Source: Methanolinea mesophila (GTDB lineage Archaea; Halobacteriota; Methanomicrobia; Methanomicrobiales; Methanospirillaceae). From it: a DNA stretch of 64,000 nucleotides. Shown here one piece after another: positions 15,250 to 24,505 of the stretch. The stretch is from NCBI RefSeq assembly GCF_017873855.1, contig NZ_JAGGKR010000001.1, positions 434,001 through 498,000 of the forward strand, read 5' to 3'. A model generated the notes under the pieces. It searched no databases, had not been told where the DNA came from, and was given only the letters and a program-made list of their open reading frames with translations. The translations under genes were made by a program, and so were the position numbers. Every line of letters begins with the position of its first letter. The stretch's first letter is position 1.

Positions 15250-16828
15250 GGGATTCGGCAAGCCAGTCCGTTCGCCGAGTGCGGGAAAAGTTCCTTTTGC
15301 AGACGTATTTACCAGGATAAAGAAATATTTCGCGAAAGTCACTGAAAACAAGCGGATGGGGCCGGACCTCCTGTTCATGATAACCTACATGGCCTCGATC
15401 ACCACCTCCAAGGCCACGAGGCCGGAGATCTTCGCGTATACTGCGGCCAGGACAGAGTTCGTACCCGCGAAATACATCGCCAAGGTGGAATTCTTCGTGA
15501 AGCGGTGGAACTACAGCTACGTGGAGTCCCTCACCACCATCGCCGAGCGGGTGAACAACGAGATGGTCAGGAGCATGCTGAACCGTTTCGCGAATTCGAT
15601 CGAGTCGGGGGTCCCCGACGAGGATTTTCTGACAAGAGAACTTGCCACCATCCGGAGTGTGTATAAAAATACCTATGAGCAGGGGCTGGAGATGCTCAAG
15701 AAATGGGGTGATGCCTACATCGCCATGCTCTTCTCCGGAGCGCTCGTGGGGATCATCATCATGGTCTCGGTCGCAATCTTCGCCCCGGACGATGTGAACC
15801 AGACCCTTGCTGCATCGTATTTCATCGTTATCTTCATCTCCGCATTCGGGCTTATCACCATGTACCGCTCGGTTCCCCTCGACGACAAAACGCATCACCT
15901 CGAGAGGGGTTCGAAGGAACAGACTCTGATTCGCCGTCTGGAAAAGAGGATCGTTCCGGTCGCAATCGTTGCCTCCGTCATCCTCCTGGTTATCACGTGG
16001 AACCCGGGCCTGATGATGCTCCTTCTCGGCCTGATGCTGCTTCCCCTCGGGATAATCGGCTACCTCGACGACCGGAATATCATTCTCAGGGATGCCGAGT
16101 TTACCACATTCATCCGTGGGCTCGGCGCGGTGATGGGCGGAAAGGGGATCTCGATCGGGACAGGCCTTTCGGAGATAGACCGCAAATCGCTGGTCGCCCT
16201 GGAGCCCTTCATCAACGGGGTCTATTCGAAGCTGAACCTCGGGCTCGACGAGGAGAAGACCTGGGGGCGGTTCATCGGGGAGAGCGGGAGCAACCTGATC
16301 TACAAATATTTCAATATTTTCCGCGATTCCATTCTGCTGGGGGGAAGGCCCGACAAAATCGGCCAGATCGTCGGTTCATCGATGCTGGAGCAGGTCCTCC
16401 TCCGGGAGAAACGCAATACCATCGCCATGGGATTCGTGATCCTCCTCATCCCCATGCATGCCATGATGGTCGGGATCTTCCTCTTCCTGTTCCATATCAT
16501 GCTCACCATGTCGAAGGCGATCGCGGAGGTAGTCTCGACGCTCGGGAGCACGGGAATGGGAACCACAGGCTCAATCAGCGGCTCGCTCGGGGGAGGAATC
16601 GAGATGTTCGTGAACTTTCCGGAAGCAGACATGACTATGTACGTGATCATCATGATCACCATTCTGACGGTGGCAAACACCATCGCAGGGAAGATCGTGA
16701 TGGGGGGGGACCGGTACATGTATTACTTCTTTGCGAGCACTCTGCTTGCGGTAACAGGGCTTATTTATATTGCAGCACCAATAGTTGTTGGGATGTTTTT
16801 CAATATTCCGACCTTCCAGGGGGTATGA
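15233..16828 (+). CDS. arlJ: Archaellum membrane platform protein ArlJ
   Basis: 531 residues, polytopic. Two T2SF (GspF-like) segments with conserved cytoplasmic helices (about 50-150 and 275-400) alternate with clusters of membrane helices (about 165-215, 240-280, 405-440, 465-525). ArlJ anchors ArlI and transmits its movements to the filament. It ends one base before the ATG of the next gene, which has no known arl counterpart. Start ATG 15233 lies inside the end of arlI; a later start is possible. Confidence 0.93.
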   Translation: MSMQSEGFGKPVRSPSAGKVPFADVFTRIKKYFAKVTENKRMGPDLLFMITYMASITTSKATRPEIFAYTAARTEFVPAKYIAKVEFFVKRWNYSYVESLTTIAERVNNEMVRSMLNRFANSIESGVPDEDFLTRELATIRSVYKNTYEQGLEMLKKWGDAYIAMLFSGALVGIIIMVSVAIFAPDDVNQTLAASYFIVIFISAFGLITMYRSVPLDDKTHHLERGSKEQTLIRRLEKRIVPVAIVASVILLVITWNPGLMMLLLGLMLLPLGIIGYLDDRNIILRDAEFTTFIRGLGAVMGGKGISIGTGLSEIDRKSLVALEPFINGVYSKLNLGLDEEKTWGRFIGESGSNLIYKYFNIFRDSILLGGRPDKIGQIVGSSMLEQVLLREKRNTIAMGFVILLIPMHAMMVGIFLFLFHIMLTMSKAIAEVVSTLGSTGMGTTGSISGSLGGGIEMFVNFPEADMTMYVIIMITILTVANTIAGKIVMGGDRYMYYFFASTLLAVTGLIYIAAPIVVGMFFNIPTFQGV

Positions 16829-16829
16829 C

Positions 16830-18008
16830 ATGAAAGAATCGACCCGTAGAGCTGTTATTTTTGCGGTAATCGTGATCGGCGGATCGGTGATGATCATCTT
16901 CGATCTCCCCACTTTCTACCTCGTTCTCGGGATCGTCATCCTCGGAATCCTCCTCCTCTTCCTGACCGGCGCAATAAAAATCCCTGCAATCAAACTGGCC
17001 CGAAAACCCCGGGCGAAGAAAACGGCATCCGGGAAGGAGCCCGTCGCACCATCTCCGAAAATAAAAGAGAAAAAACCGAAGAAGGAGAAGACTAAAGGTC
17101 AGGACACCGTCTCCGGGGGATCGTTTTCCCAGGCGTTCTCGATGCTCAAACTTGACCTCCGGCGACTCTTCCGGTCAAGCAAAGAGAAAACAACTCAGAC
17201 GAAGAAGATCGACGAGCTGCTCGAAAAATCGATCAAGGGCGAAGAAGTCTCGTCTCTTGCAACTATCGTTCCCGAGCTCGCCCCTCCCCAGAAAAAAGGA
17301 ATATCCGACCCGTTTTCAGAACTCGTGAAGGATCCGCTGAACCCTGACATGATTAACGATCTCCCGCTGGACGAAGATATCCCGCTCGCGAATGAAATGG
17401 ACCTGGGGGACGATTTTTCCGGGGAAATCTCCAGTGAAACGGAGGATAATTTTGACCTCTCGCACCTGGATATCGAGATCGGTGAGAACGAGTCTTCTAT
17501 TGCCATTGATGAGGAGGAGGATGACGAGGTCGCGGACATTCTCGCGGCACACCAGGATATGCTCTCGGAGGAAGAAGGTTCGGGAGTGGACCCCTTCACC
17601 TCCGGCCTGGATGGCCTAGGGGATATCGACCTTGGCGAGGTGGATCTCGATCAGGACATCGGCCAGGCGGGGACAGGGCAGGCCGGGGGAGATCGCCCCG
17701 CTCCGGCAGCTTCACCGGCAGTGGTGAGTGCGGTTGCTTCGCCGTCCCCTGCGCCCTCCCCGATGCCGGTGGTAAGCGGAGGAGGACCGGGTGGAAGAAG
17801 CGATTCGAACGAGTACGACATGGTCTCGTTCGGCACCGGCCACAGGGAAGACGATGACCTTATGGCCTCCCTTAAATCCGACGCGAAAGGAGTAAAGAGG
17901 CAAAATAATCTCAGCCTTCTTCGCGACCTGAAAGATGTGCGGGTCCCGGCCTCGGATCTCGAAAAGGAACTTGAGGGGATAGTCAGGTCGAAAAAACAAA
18001 GAGATTGA
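16830..18008 (+). CDS. Acidic membrane-anchored protein of the archaellum cluster, function unknown
   Basis: 392 residues from ATG 16830. Two N-terminal helices (about 8-24 and 27-48) form a hairpin, leaving both ends in the cytoplasm. A lysine-rich stretch (about 55-90) is followed by a very acidic, disordered-looking tail (about 170-260, many Asp/Glu), a Pro/Ala/Ser linker (about 285-320) and a basic C-terminal helix (about 350-392). It lies between arlJ and cheF, 1 nt after arlJ, in the same direction, so it probably takes part in motor assembly or in coupling CheY/CheF to the motor. I do not recognise the family. Confidence 0.75.
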   Translation: MKESTRRAVIFAVIVIGGSVMIIFDLPTFYLVLGIVILGILLLFLTGAIKIPAIKLARKPRAKKTASGKEPVAPSPKIKEKKPKKEKTKGQDTVSGGSFSQAFSMLKLDLRRLFRSSKEKTTQTKKIDELLEKSIKGEEVSSLATIVPELAPPQKKGISDPFSELVKDPLNPDMINDLPLDEDIPLANEMDLGDDFSGEISSETEDNFDLSHLDIEIGENESSIAIDEEEDDEVADILAAHQDMLSEEEGSGVDPFTSGLDGLGDIDLGEVDLDQDIGQAGTGQAGGDRPAPAASPAVVSAVASPSPAPSPMPVVSGGGPGGRSDSNEYDMVSFGTGHREDDDLMASLKSDAKGVKRQNNLSLLRDLKDVRVPASDLEKELEGIVRSKKQRD

Positions 18009-18047
18009 TGCACGAATGTTGACGTATCAGCGAGGGATGAGTGAATC

Positions 18048-18854
18048 ATGACCGAGGTCCCGGTAAAGATTGAGAAGGACGGGCAATGGGTGGTGACGAA
18101 GGTCGACGTCCAGCAGGATGCGATGCAGATCAGCGAGCCCGTGAACCGGAAGATCCCGTATAAGTCGATCGTGGACCTTGTAGAAAAGAAGAACGTTCTC
18201 CTGATTACGCTGAAAGGCGAACCTGGCGAGGTCATCCGGGTCGCGAGCGTAGAAAAGGTGCTGCAGGCATTAAAGCGGGTCATCATCATGTCCTGCAGCG
18301 CCTACCGCCTGACCGCGTACTTCATGTCGCCTGCGGTGAGGGGCGGGGTGATGGTCACGAATGCCCAGTGGGAAAAAGGTGCGATCGCGGTCCTCAAATC
18401 GAGCATCTGGTTTGTCAGCCAGAATAAGCAGGTCTCGGTCCCCCTCCGTGAGGTTGCCGGGATTGAACTGACGAAGCGTGAGGTGCAGAACAAGCAGGTC
18501 GATGTGGTAAAGATAGACCACCTTGAGAATACCGAGGTGGTCACGAGTTTCGTGCTCTGCCCGCTTTCCACCCTCAATGTGCTGTTCAATTTCTTAAAAG
18601 ACGCCACCAAGGACATGGACATGGCAGGAAACGAGCTCGATGCGCTCGGTGCCCAGGTCGGGATGCTCATCTACAGCGGAATGGACTCACATGCCATAGA
18701 GAACATGTTAAACGTCTCTCACAAGGACCTTGACACCATCTATGACAAGTTGATCCAGCTGGGACTCGCCGAGGTGATGTTCGTCAGGAAAGAGGTCCAG
18801 CTGACCCCGAAAGGGGTGCGTTACATCGCTGAAGCGGTGAAACCCCCGCAGTGA
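18048..18854 (+). CDS. cheF: Archaeal chemotaxis adaptor CheF
   Basis: 268 residues, matching the archaea-specific CheF family (DUF439). The N-terminal half is beta-rich (PYKSIVDLVEKKNVLLITLKG), and the C-terminal part has a winged-helix-like segment (LNVSHKDLDTIYDKLIQLGLAEV). CheF binds phosphorylated CheY and the ArlC/D/E ring, passing the switching signal to the archaellum. Its position between motor genes and cheY agrees. Length fits the family, and the call rests on remembered family features plus context. Confidence 0.85.
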   Translation: MTEVPVKIEKDGQWVVTKVDVQQDAMQISEPVNRKIPYKSIVDLVEKKNVLLITLKGEPGEVIRVASVEKVLQALKRVIIMSCSAYRLTAYFMSPAVRGGVMVTNAQWEKGAIAVLKSSIWFVSQNKQVSVPLREVAGIELTKREVQNKQVDVVKIDHLENTEVVTSFVLCPLSTLNVLFNFLKDATKDMDMAGNELDALGAQVGMLIYSGMDSHAIENMLNVSHKDLDTIYDKLIQLGLAEVMFVRKEVQLTPKGVRYIAEAVKPPQ

Positions 18855-19008
18855 TTTCCATTTTTGCGCCGGAAACATGATTTTGTAATCTTTCATTCCC
18901 CGGTTGTCCGGACCCTCACGAGAAAGGATCCCCGCAAACGATGCCGTGGTAAAATCCCGCGAGAGTTCCTCACGTGACAGCATGGCGTATTGTGGCTAAA
19001 GGTTACCT

Positions 19009-19017
19009 ACATATAAT
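19009..19017 (+). promoter_or_regulatory. Promoter of the cheYBACD operon
   Basis: ACATATAAT sits about 33 nt before the cheY ATG (19046), giving a very short leader. No Shine-Dalgarno precedes cheY. The 191-nt gap after cheF holds no gene. Confidence 0.5.
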
Positions 19018-19045
19018 TCTCTTGCGAAATTCTATTTGATCTGTT

Positions 19046-19408
19046 ATGGGCAGAATTTTGATCGTCGATGACACCCTCTTCATGAGGACCCTCCTTAAAA
19101 ATATCCTGTTTTCCGGGGGGCACGATATCGTCGGAGAAGCCGCGGACGGCGATGAGGCAGTGGCCAAATACAGGGATCTGAAACCCGATCTGGTGACAAT
19201 GGATGTAGTGATGCCGAAAGTAAACGGTATCGAGGCCCTCAAACAGATCCGGGCGATGGATCCCGGTGCACGAGTGGTGATGTGCACCGCGGTCGGGCAG
19301 GAGCAGATGGTGAAGCTCGCCATCAAGACCGGTGCCAGGGGATATATCGTGAAACCATTCCAGGCCCCGAAAGTGCTGGAAGAGATAAAGAACGTGCTGG
19401 GTTCATAG
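19046..19408 (+). CDS. cheY: Chemotaxis response regulator CheY
   Basis: 120 residues forming one receiver domain. The acidic pocket is Asp8-Asp9, the phosphoacceptor is Asp53 (VTMDVVMP), the switch Thr is Thr81 and the conserved Lys is Lys103 (VKPF). Phosphorylated by CheA, it signals through CheF to the archaellum motor. It begins a compact operon (cheY-cheB-cheA-cheC-cheD) with 1-nt gaps or overlaps. Confidence 0.97.
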   Translation: MGRILIVDDTLFMRTLLKNILFSGGHDIVGEAADGDEAVAKYRDLKPDLVTMDVVMPKVNGIEALKQIRAMDPGARVVMCTAVGQEQMVKLAIKTGARGYIVKPFQAPKVLEEIKNVLGS

Positions 19409-19409
19409 G

Positions 19410-20450
19410 ATGATCAGGGTCCTCGTGGTGGATGATTCGCTCTTCATGCGTACCCTCATCAGGGATATGCTGGAGAAGGATCCCGAATTCCAGGTGGTAG
19501 GGACCGCCATCGACGGCCAGGACGCGCTTTCGAAGATCCGGGACCTCTCTCCGGATATCATGACCCTCGATATCGAGATGCCCAGGATGGACGGACTGAC
19601 CGTCCTCCAGAAACGATCCGAATGCCCCCGTTTTCCAAAAACCCTTATGCTTTCCTCCCTGACCACCGCGGGGGGCGAAATGACCAGGAAAGCAATGGAA
19701 CTCGGCGCCGATGATTTCATGCTCAAACCAAGGGACGTGCGCGGGGTCCGGGGAATTGACAGGGAACTCCGGGACAAACTTAAAAACCTCATCAATATTT
19801 CCTATCCTGGAAAGAAGCTGATTCAACGCCAGAAAATCGCGAACCGCGCGGTGTTCGTCGGCTCTTCGGCAGGAGGGCCACCCATGCTTGACGTGCTCCT
19901 CTCGAAAATCCCCGCCCCCCTGGAAGCAGCGCTGGTCATCACCCAGCATATGCCGGAAGGAGGTTTTACCGCATCCCTCGCGACGCGCCTGAACCGTGTC
20001 TCCTGCATGCCGGTGAAAGAATCCGAGAACGGGGAGCACCTCATGGAAGGAACGGTATACGTATCGAAGGCAGGGTACCACTCCATTATCACGGGCCTTC
20101 TGAACGAACGAGGACGCCGGGGAGGAATGATCGTCCACGCCCGTTCGGCCCCCGTGCACAGCGTGCGACCGGCGGTCGACAAGACCTTTTCAACCGGTGC
20201 GACGGTCTTTGGTGACCGGTGTATCGGGGCGATACTCTCCGGGATGGGAAACGACGGCGGAGAAGGGATGGCCGCGATACGGAACGGCGGGGGAAAGACC
20301 CTGGTGTGCAGGGAAGAGGACTGCCTGGTCTGGGGTATGGCCCGATCGGCCATTACACGGAACAGTGTCGATATGGTGCTCCCCCTGGGGGAGATTGGAG
20401 GCCAGATCGTAAAAATGCTCGAGGAGATGGAGAACAATGTCCGATCTTGA
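19410..20450 (+). CDS. cheB: Chemoreceptor methylesterase/deamidase CheB
   Basis: 346 residues. An N-terminal receiver domain (1-120; Asp8, Asp9, phosphoacceptor Asp54, Lys106) controls a C-terminal methylesterase domain (about 145-340). The catalytic triad is visible: Ser153 in GSSAGG, His180 in QHMPEGG and Asp282 in GMGNDGGEG. It removes methyl groups placed by CheR. It begins one base after the cheY stop and overlaps the start of cheA by 14 nt. Confidence 0.97.
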   Translation: MIRVLVVDDSLFMRTLIRDMLEKDPEFQVVGTAIDGQDALSKIRDLSPDIMTLDIEMPRMDGLTVLQKRSECPRFPKTLMLSSLTTAGGEMTRKAMELGADDFMLKPRDVRGVRGIDRELRDKLKNLINISYPGKKLIQRQKIANRAVFVGSSAGGPPMLDVLLSKIPAPLEAALVITQHMPEGGFTASLATRLNRVSCMPVKESENGEHLMEGTVYVSKAGYHSIITGLLNERGRRGGMIVHARSAPVHSVRPAVDKTFSTGATVFGDRCIGAILSGMGNDGGEGMAAIRNGGGKTLVCREEDCLVWGMARSAITRNSVDMVLPLGEIGGQIVKMLEEMENNVRS

Positions 20451-22407
20451 GAGTTATCGTGCGCTCTATATTGCGGAGTCCAGGGAAAACCATGAGACGA
20501 TCGTGAAAAATCTTCTCATCCTGGAGAATGAAGCGGATGAACAGGCCATTGCCGAGATCTTCCGGGCCGCACATTCCCTGAAGGGGATGTCCGCATCCAT
20601 GGGCTTTGCCGGGATGGAGCGACTCTGCCACGCAATGGAAGACATTTTCCAGGAGGTCCGGAGCGGGACCCTGGAAGTGCACCCCGACCTTATCGACCTG
20701 CTCCTCGCCGCCGCCGACGACATGGAGTCCCTGCTCGATGAGATCGAGGGAGGCGGGGAAGGATCGCCGGAGACGGTGGATCAGCGGATCAGGCAGCTGA
20801 AGGAATGGGACCGGCGGCCGGATAAGGGGGGTGCCGGGGACGCCGCTGCGATACAGGACATTTACGAGCAGGAACTCTCAGATACCACGCAGGTATCCGG
20901 TACACAAGAAGGCCTCCATACCTACCTTTTACAGGTCCAGCTCAAAAGTTCGTGCGACAATAAAAACCTGCGGGGAATGATCGTCCTTTCAAACCTCGAT
21001 GAACTGGGAAAAGTCGTCGCAACAAACCCTTCCCGGGAGATTATCGAGGATGGCGTGTTCGACGGGTTCTTTGAAGTCTCAATCGCCAGCGATGCAGGGA
21101 AGGAGGCGCTTGAGGCGATCACCTCAGGCAGCGAGGTCGAGAGTGTCGTCATCATCGGGCAGGAAGTCCAAAAACCTGCGCCTCCAGATGCAGGGACTGA
21201 AACCGCGGAACTGCGGTCGGTTCAGGAACGAGGCGAGGTCGCGGTCGAAAAAGGAGAGAAAACCCGCGAGATCAGGAATATCAGGGTCGATATCGCCAGG
21301 CTTGACCAGATGATGAACCTGGTGGAAGACCTGGTGATCAACCGGGGCAGGATAACCCAGATCGCGAGGAAACACCAGATCAAGGAGCTCGACGAGACGC
21401 TGAATATGGTAGGGCGATCCGTCTCGGATCTCCAGAACCTGATGATGAATATCAGGATGATCCCGCTCAACCACATCTTCAACAGGTTTCCCCGGGTGGT
21501 CAGGGACGTGGCCCACCGGGAAGGCAAGGAGGTGGAGTTCGTGATCGAGGGGGGAGAGACCGAACTTGACCGGAGCGTGATGGACGGACTGAACGACCCG
21601 CTCCTGCATCTGATCAGGAACGGCATAGACCATGGCATAGAAACCCCCGAACAGAGGGTGTCGGAAGGGAAACAAAAGAAAGGGCTTCTCCGGCTCTCCG
21701 CGCGGAGGGACAAAGACAACGTGATCATCACCGTCGAGGACGACGGCAGGGGGATCGATACCACCCGGGTCCTGCAAAAGGCGGTGCATAAAGGACTCAT
21801 CGATCCCGAATCCGCGGCCACGCTCTCCAGGGAGGAGATATTTGACCTGCTCCTGCTCCCCGGATTCTCCACCGCCGAGAAGATCACGGATATCAGCGGC
21901 CGGGGCGTCGGCCTTGACGTAGTCAAAAACGCCATTGAATCGCTCAAAGGGACCATAAAAATTGAATCCGAGATCCACAGGGGAACGAAGTTCGAACTCC
22001 TCCTTCCTCCCACCATGGCGATCGTGAACGTGATGATGGTCCGGATAAACGACCACCGGTGCGCCATCCCGGTCAACAACGTGGTAGAAGTCGCGAGCCT
22101 TAACAACCTCAAGATCCATCACATCGGGACACAGGAGACCATCATGCTCAGAAACGAAGTGCTGCCTCTCGACAGGCTCGACGATATGTTCGGTGCTTCC
22201 CGGAGGTCAGAGATCCTCGTGGTGCTCCAGTACCAGAACAGGAAGCGGTCGATCGCGGTGGACCTTATCGAAGGCCAGCAGGAAGTGGTAATCAAACCGC
22301 TCTCCACGGTCATCGGGATGTGTAAAGGGGTGAGCGGAGTGACCATACCGGGGGATGGGGAGGTCGTCCCGGTCCTTGACGTGAATTCAATCCTGAAAGA
22401 GGCGTGA
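20437..22407 (+). CDS. cheA: Chemotaxis histidine kinase CheA
   Basis: 656 residues with the full class architecture. The Hpt domain carries phosphorylated His46 (AAHSLKG). A P2-like regulator-binding domain lies at about 160-245, the dimerisation helices at about 280-345, and the HATPase domain at about 350-520 (N-box HLIRNGIDHG, G1 VEDDGRGID, G2 DISGRGVGLDVV). A CheW-like P5 domain completes it (about 525-656). It autophosphorylates under receptor control and passes phosphate to CheY and CheB. The start overlaps cheB. Confidence 0.97.
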   Translation: MSDLESYRALYIAESRENHETIVKNLLILENEADEQAIAEIFRAAHSLKGMSASMGFAGMERLCHAMEDIFQEVRSGTLEVHPDLIDLLLAAADDMESLLDEIEGGGEGSPETVDQRIRQLKEWDRRPDKGGAGDAAAIQDIYEQELSDTTQVSGTQEGLHTYLLQVQLKSSCDNKNLRGMIVLSNLDELGKVVATNPSREIIEDGVFDGFFEVSIASDAGKEALEAITSGSEVESVVIIGQEVQKPAPPDAGTETAELRSVQERGEVAVEKGEKTREIRNIRVDIARLDQMMNLVEDLVINRGRITQIARKHQIKELDETLNMVGRSVSDLQNLMMNIRMIPLNHIFNRFPRVVRDVAHREGKEVEFVIEGGETELDRSVMDGLNDPLLHLIRNGIDHGIETPEQRVSEGKQKKGLLRLSARRDKDNVIITVEDDGRGIDTTRVLQKAVHKGLIDPESAATLSREEIFDLLLLPGFSTAEKITDISGRGVGLDVVKNAIESLKGTIKIESEIHRGTKFELLLPPTMAIVNVMMVRINDHRCAIPVNNVVEVASLNNLKIHHIGTQETIMLRNEVLPLDRLDDMFGASRRSEILVVLQYQNRKRSIAVDLIEGQQEVVIKPLSTVIGMCKGVSGVTIPGDGEVVPVLDVNSILKEA

Positions 22408-22411
22408 AAAT

Positions 22412-23047
22412 ATGTTATTGAACAGCCAGCAATGTGATGCACTGAGGGAACTTGGAAATATCGGGGCGGCCCATGCCGCAACAACCCTCTCGACCATGCT
22501 CATGACCAATATCGAGATGGATGTACCGGATATCAAGGTGATCGATATCTCGCAGGTTCACCAGTATGTCAGCGACGAGCTCGCCGCACTGGTCCTCTTC
22601 GAGATCACAGGAGAGGTTTCGGGCGGAGGATACGTACTTCTGCACATCCCCAAGAATTCGGTCATCCGGCTCACCAATGCGATGCTTGGCATGACGGAGC
22701 AGGACCGTGAACTGACTGAGATGGACGAGAGTGCGCTCCTCGAGATCGGCAATATCATGGTCTCTGCGTTCCTGGACGCGACGGCAGGGCTGCTCAATAT
22801 CATCATGCTCCCCTCCCCTCCGTCTCTCACCATCGATATGCCGCATGCCGCAGTTCAAAGTATCCTGGCGTCGGAAGGATTTATGGATATCAACGAAGTA
22901 GTCCTCTTCCGGACGGAACTGCGGAGCGATCAGCACAAGATCATCAATAACCTGTTCCTCCTGCCGAACGAGCCTATGCTCGACGAGATCGTGACAATGC
23001 TCGAAAACCTCTTAACCACCGCATCGGAGTCCCCGGGTACTTCATGA
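22412..23047 (+). CDS. cheC: CheY-P phosphatase CheC
   Basis: 211 residues. Two CheC-type active-site helices are present: LRELGNIGAAHAAT with Glu13/Asn16 and LLEIGNIMVSAFLDA with Glu111/Asn114, near the positions known in Thermotoga CheC. It dephosphorylates CheY-P, and its activity is usually boosted by CheD. It overlaps the cheD start by 4 nt, matching this partnership. Both catalytic pairs appear intact. Confidence 0.95.
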   Translation: MLLNSQQCDALRELGNIGAAHAATTLSTMLMTNIEMDVPDIKVIDISQVHQYVSDELAALVLFEITGEVSGGGYVLLHIPKNSVIRLTNAMLGMTEQDRELTEMDESALLEIGNIMVSAFLDATAGLLNIIMLPSPPSLTIDMPHAAVQSILASEGFMDINEVVLFRTELRSDQHKIINNLFLLPNEPMLDEIVTMLENLLTTASESPGTS

Positions 23048-23532
23048 GTAAAGAACAGCCTGATCCCCAGACGGTAATAATCGGCATCGGTGAGTTCCTG
23101 GTAGGAAAATTACCGATGTCGTCCATAGGCCTCGGATCCTGCATAGGCCTTGTGTTGCATTCCCGTACCGGAGGCATCGGGGGGATGGCACACGTGATGC
23201 TGCCCGATTCCCAGGGGAGGGAGGACCGGCCGGGTAAATTCGCCGATACCGCGGTTGAGATCCTGGTAAGCGAACTCTCCGCTGCCGGGTGCAGGCCCTC
23301 ACAGATGGTGGCCAAGATCGCAGGCGGCGCCTCGATGTTCAAGGGTTTTTCGGGGAATCTCAACATCGGAGAGCGGAATACCGAAGCTGTTCTCGTGGCC
23401 CTGAAAGGGAAAAATATCGAAGTGGCCGGAAAAGACGTGGGCGGGACGATGGGAAGAACGGTCACATACTATCCGGCACTCGGGGGAAGAATGGTAGTCC
23501 GCTCTGCCGATGGAACGTTAAAAGAGTTGTAG
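23044..23532 (+). CDS. cheD: Chemoreceptor glutamine deamidase CheD
   Basis: 162 residues. The catalytic Cys33 (LGSCIGL) and His50 (MAHVMLP), spaced as in Thermotoga CheD, mark the deamidase active site. It converts receptor Gln to Glu and binds CheC. It is the last gene of the che operon, translationally coupled to cheC. The 185 nt that follow, up to the convergent arginine decarboxylase gene, contain no gene that I can support. Confidence 0.96.
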   Translation: MSKEQPDPQTVIIGIGEFLVGKLPMSSIGLGSCIGLVLHSRTGGIGGMAHVMLPDSQGREDRPGKFADTAVEILVSELSAAGCRPSQMVAKIAGGASMFKGFSGNLNIGERNTEAVLVALKGKNIEVAGKDVGGTMGRTVTYYPALGGRMVVRSADGTLKEL

Positions 23533-23717
23533 AATATTCAGGGCAGGGTTCCCTTCAGATACCACAGATCGGCGTATGCTTGAAAATCACGAATTTACGG
23601 ATACCCCGAAAAAATCGCAGATCCGTGTCCACGAGAAAATATCCCAATCCATGGACACTTACTAATTGCAGGTCCGCTCATACCTTGAAAAATACCGATC
23701 TGCCGGAACCCTAAAAA

Positions 23718-24263
23718 TCAAGGAATAAATACCGCGGCCGCTATCACCGTGGTCCATAACCCGCTTTTATCGCCCTGTGCCGTCTGGCATACCTGCTGGG
23801 TTTTGATAATCTTCCCGCTCGCTTTATAGATCTGCTCCCGCTCCTGCCATGCCATGTCGATATCGAACTCGATACCCAGCGTGGTGGCGAGCATTGTTGC
23901 CGCAAGATCCTCCGCGTAATCGCCGGTTCTCTCGGCGGTCTCTCCGAATGCATGATGTTCCGAGAGATACCCGTATGAGTTGGGTTCTTTTGGAAGTGCG
24001 AGACCGACTGCGGCTGAAATCAGCCTGTTCGGTTCGTTCGTTTCGTTCTTTGCCATGACGCAATAGGTTATCTCGCCCGCTTCCAGCAGGTTTGTTCCTT
24101 CTTCGACTGATACCTGCCGGCAATTGGGCGGAAAGATACTCGAGACATATACCAGGTTGTACTTCTCGATATTCGCCTTCCGCAGGGCAAGTTCAAAAGA
24201 GGCGAGACGGTCTTTATGGACACCCATCCCCTTGGTGAAAAAGACCTTAGTCGGCACTGCCAT
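23718..24263 (-). CDS. pdaD: Pyruvoyl-dependent arginine decarboxylase
   Basis: 181 residues, matching the archaeal PvlArgDC family, which makes agmatine from arginine as the first step to putrescine. The proenzyme cuts itself between Ser41 and Ser42 (YVSSIFPP), the new N-terminal serine becoming the pyruvoyl cofactor. The first helix [15 protein letters not shown] and the C-terminal [15 protein letters not shown] fit the family, and length is normal (about 160-185). It stands alone on the minus strand, convergent with the che operon. Arginine supply genes (carAB, argG) lie just beyond it. Confidence 0.93.
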   Translation of the reverse strand: MAVPTKVFFTKGMGVHKDRLASFELALRKANIEKYNLVYVSSIFPPNCRQVSVEEGTNLLEAGEITYCVMAKNETNEPNRLISAAVGLALPKEPNSYGYLSEHHAFGETAERTGDYAEDLAATMLATTLGIEFDIDMAWQEREQIYKASGKIIKTQQVCQTAQGDKSGLWTTVIAAAVFIP

Positions 24264-24343
24264 GCAATATCTTTATCTTTTTTTCTTCTTTAACTTTGCT
24301 GATTCTGAAAATGAGGGTTTTAATTGAATTTCCGGTGCCGGAT

Positions 24344-24370
24344 ATCCCCCGGTGGCCGCCGGGGATTTTT
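24344..24370 (+). terminator. GC-rich hairpin with T-run between divergent genes
   Basis: ATCCCCC (from 24344) can pair with GGGGAT (ending 24366) through a GC-rich stem, followed directly by a five-T run. Its position between two divergently transcribed genes is odd for a terminator; it may shield the secreted-protein gene from read-through or act in a leader. Confidence 0.3.
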
Positions 24371-24490
24371 ATGAACTCCGGGGTTATACCAATGAACTTT
24401 GCGGTTCAATGACCCTCTCCAGGGGAATGGAAGGTATTTATTAAACGGATTCTATAGTACACTTGCTGACACCTGATCAGCACCGAGATA

Positions 24491-24497
24491 GAGGAGG
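24491..24497 (+). promoter_or_regulatory. Ribosome binding site before an apparent AUU start
   Basis: GAGGAGG lies 8 nt before ATT 24506. The first standard start codon in frame is GTG 24545, in the middle of the predicted signal-peptide helix, so this site argues for initiation at ATT. Confidence 0.55.
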
Positions 24498-24505
24498 AAT
24501 CAAAG

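Noticed and set aside
23533-23717. Small gene between cheD and pdaD
   Set aside because: No frame with a start, a ribosome binding site and reasonable composition; the interval separates convergent genes.
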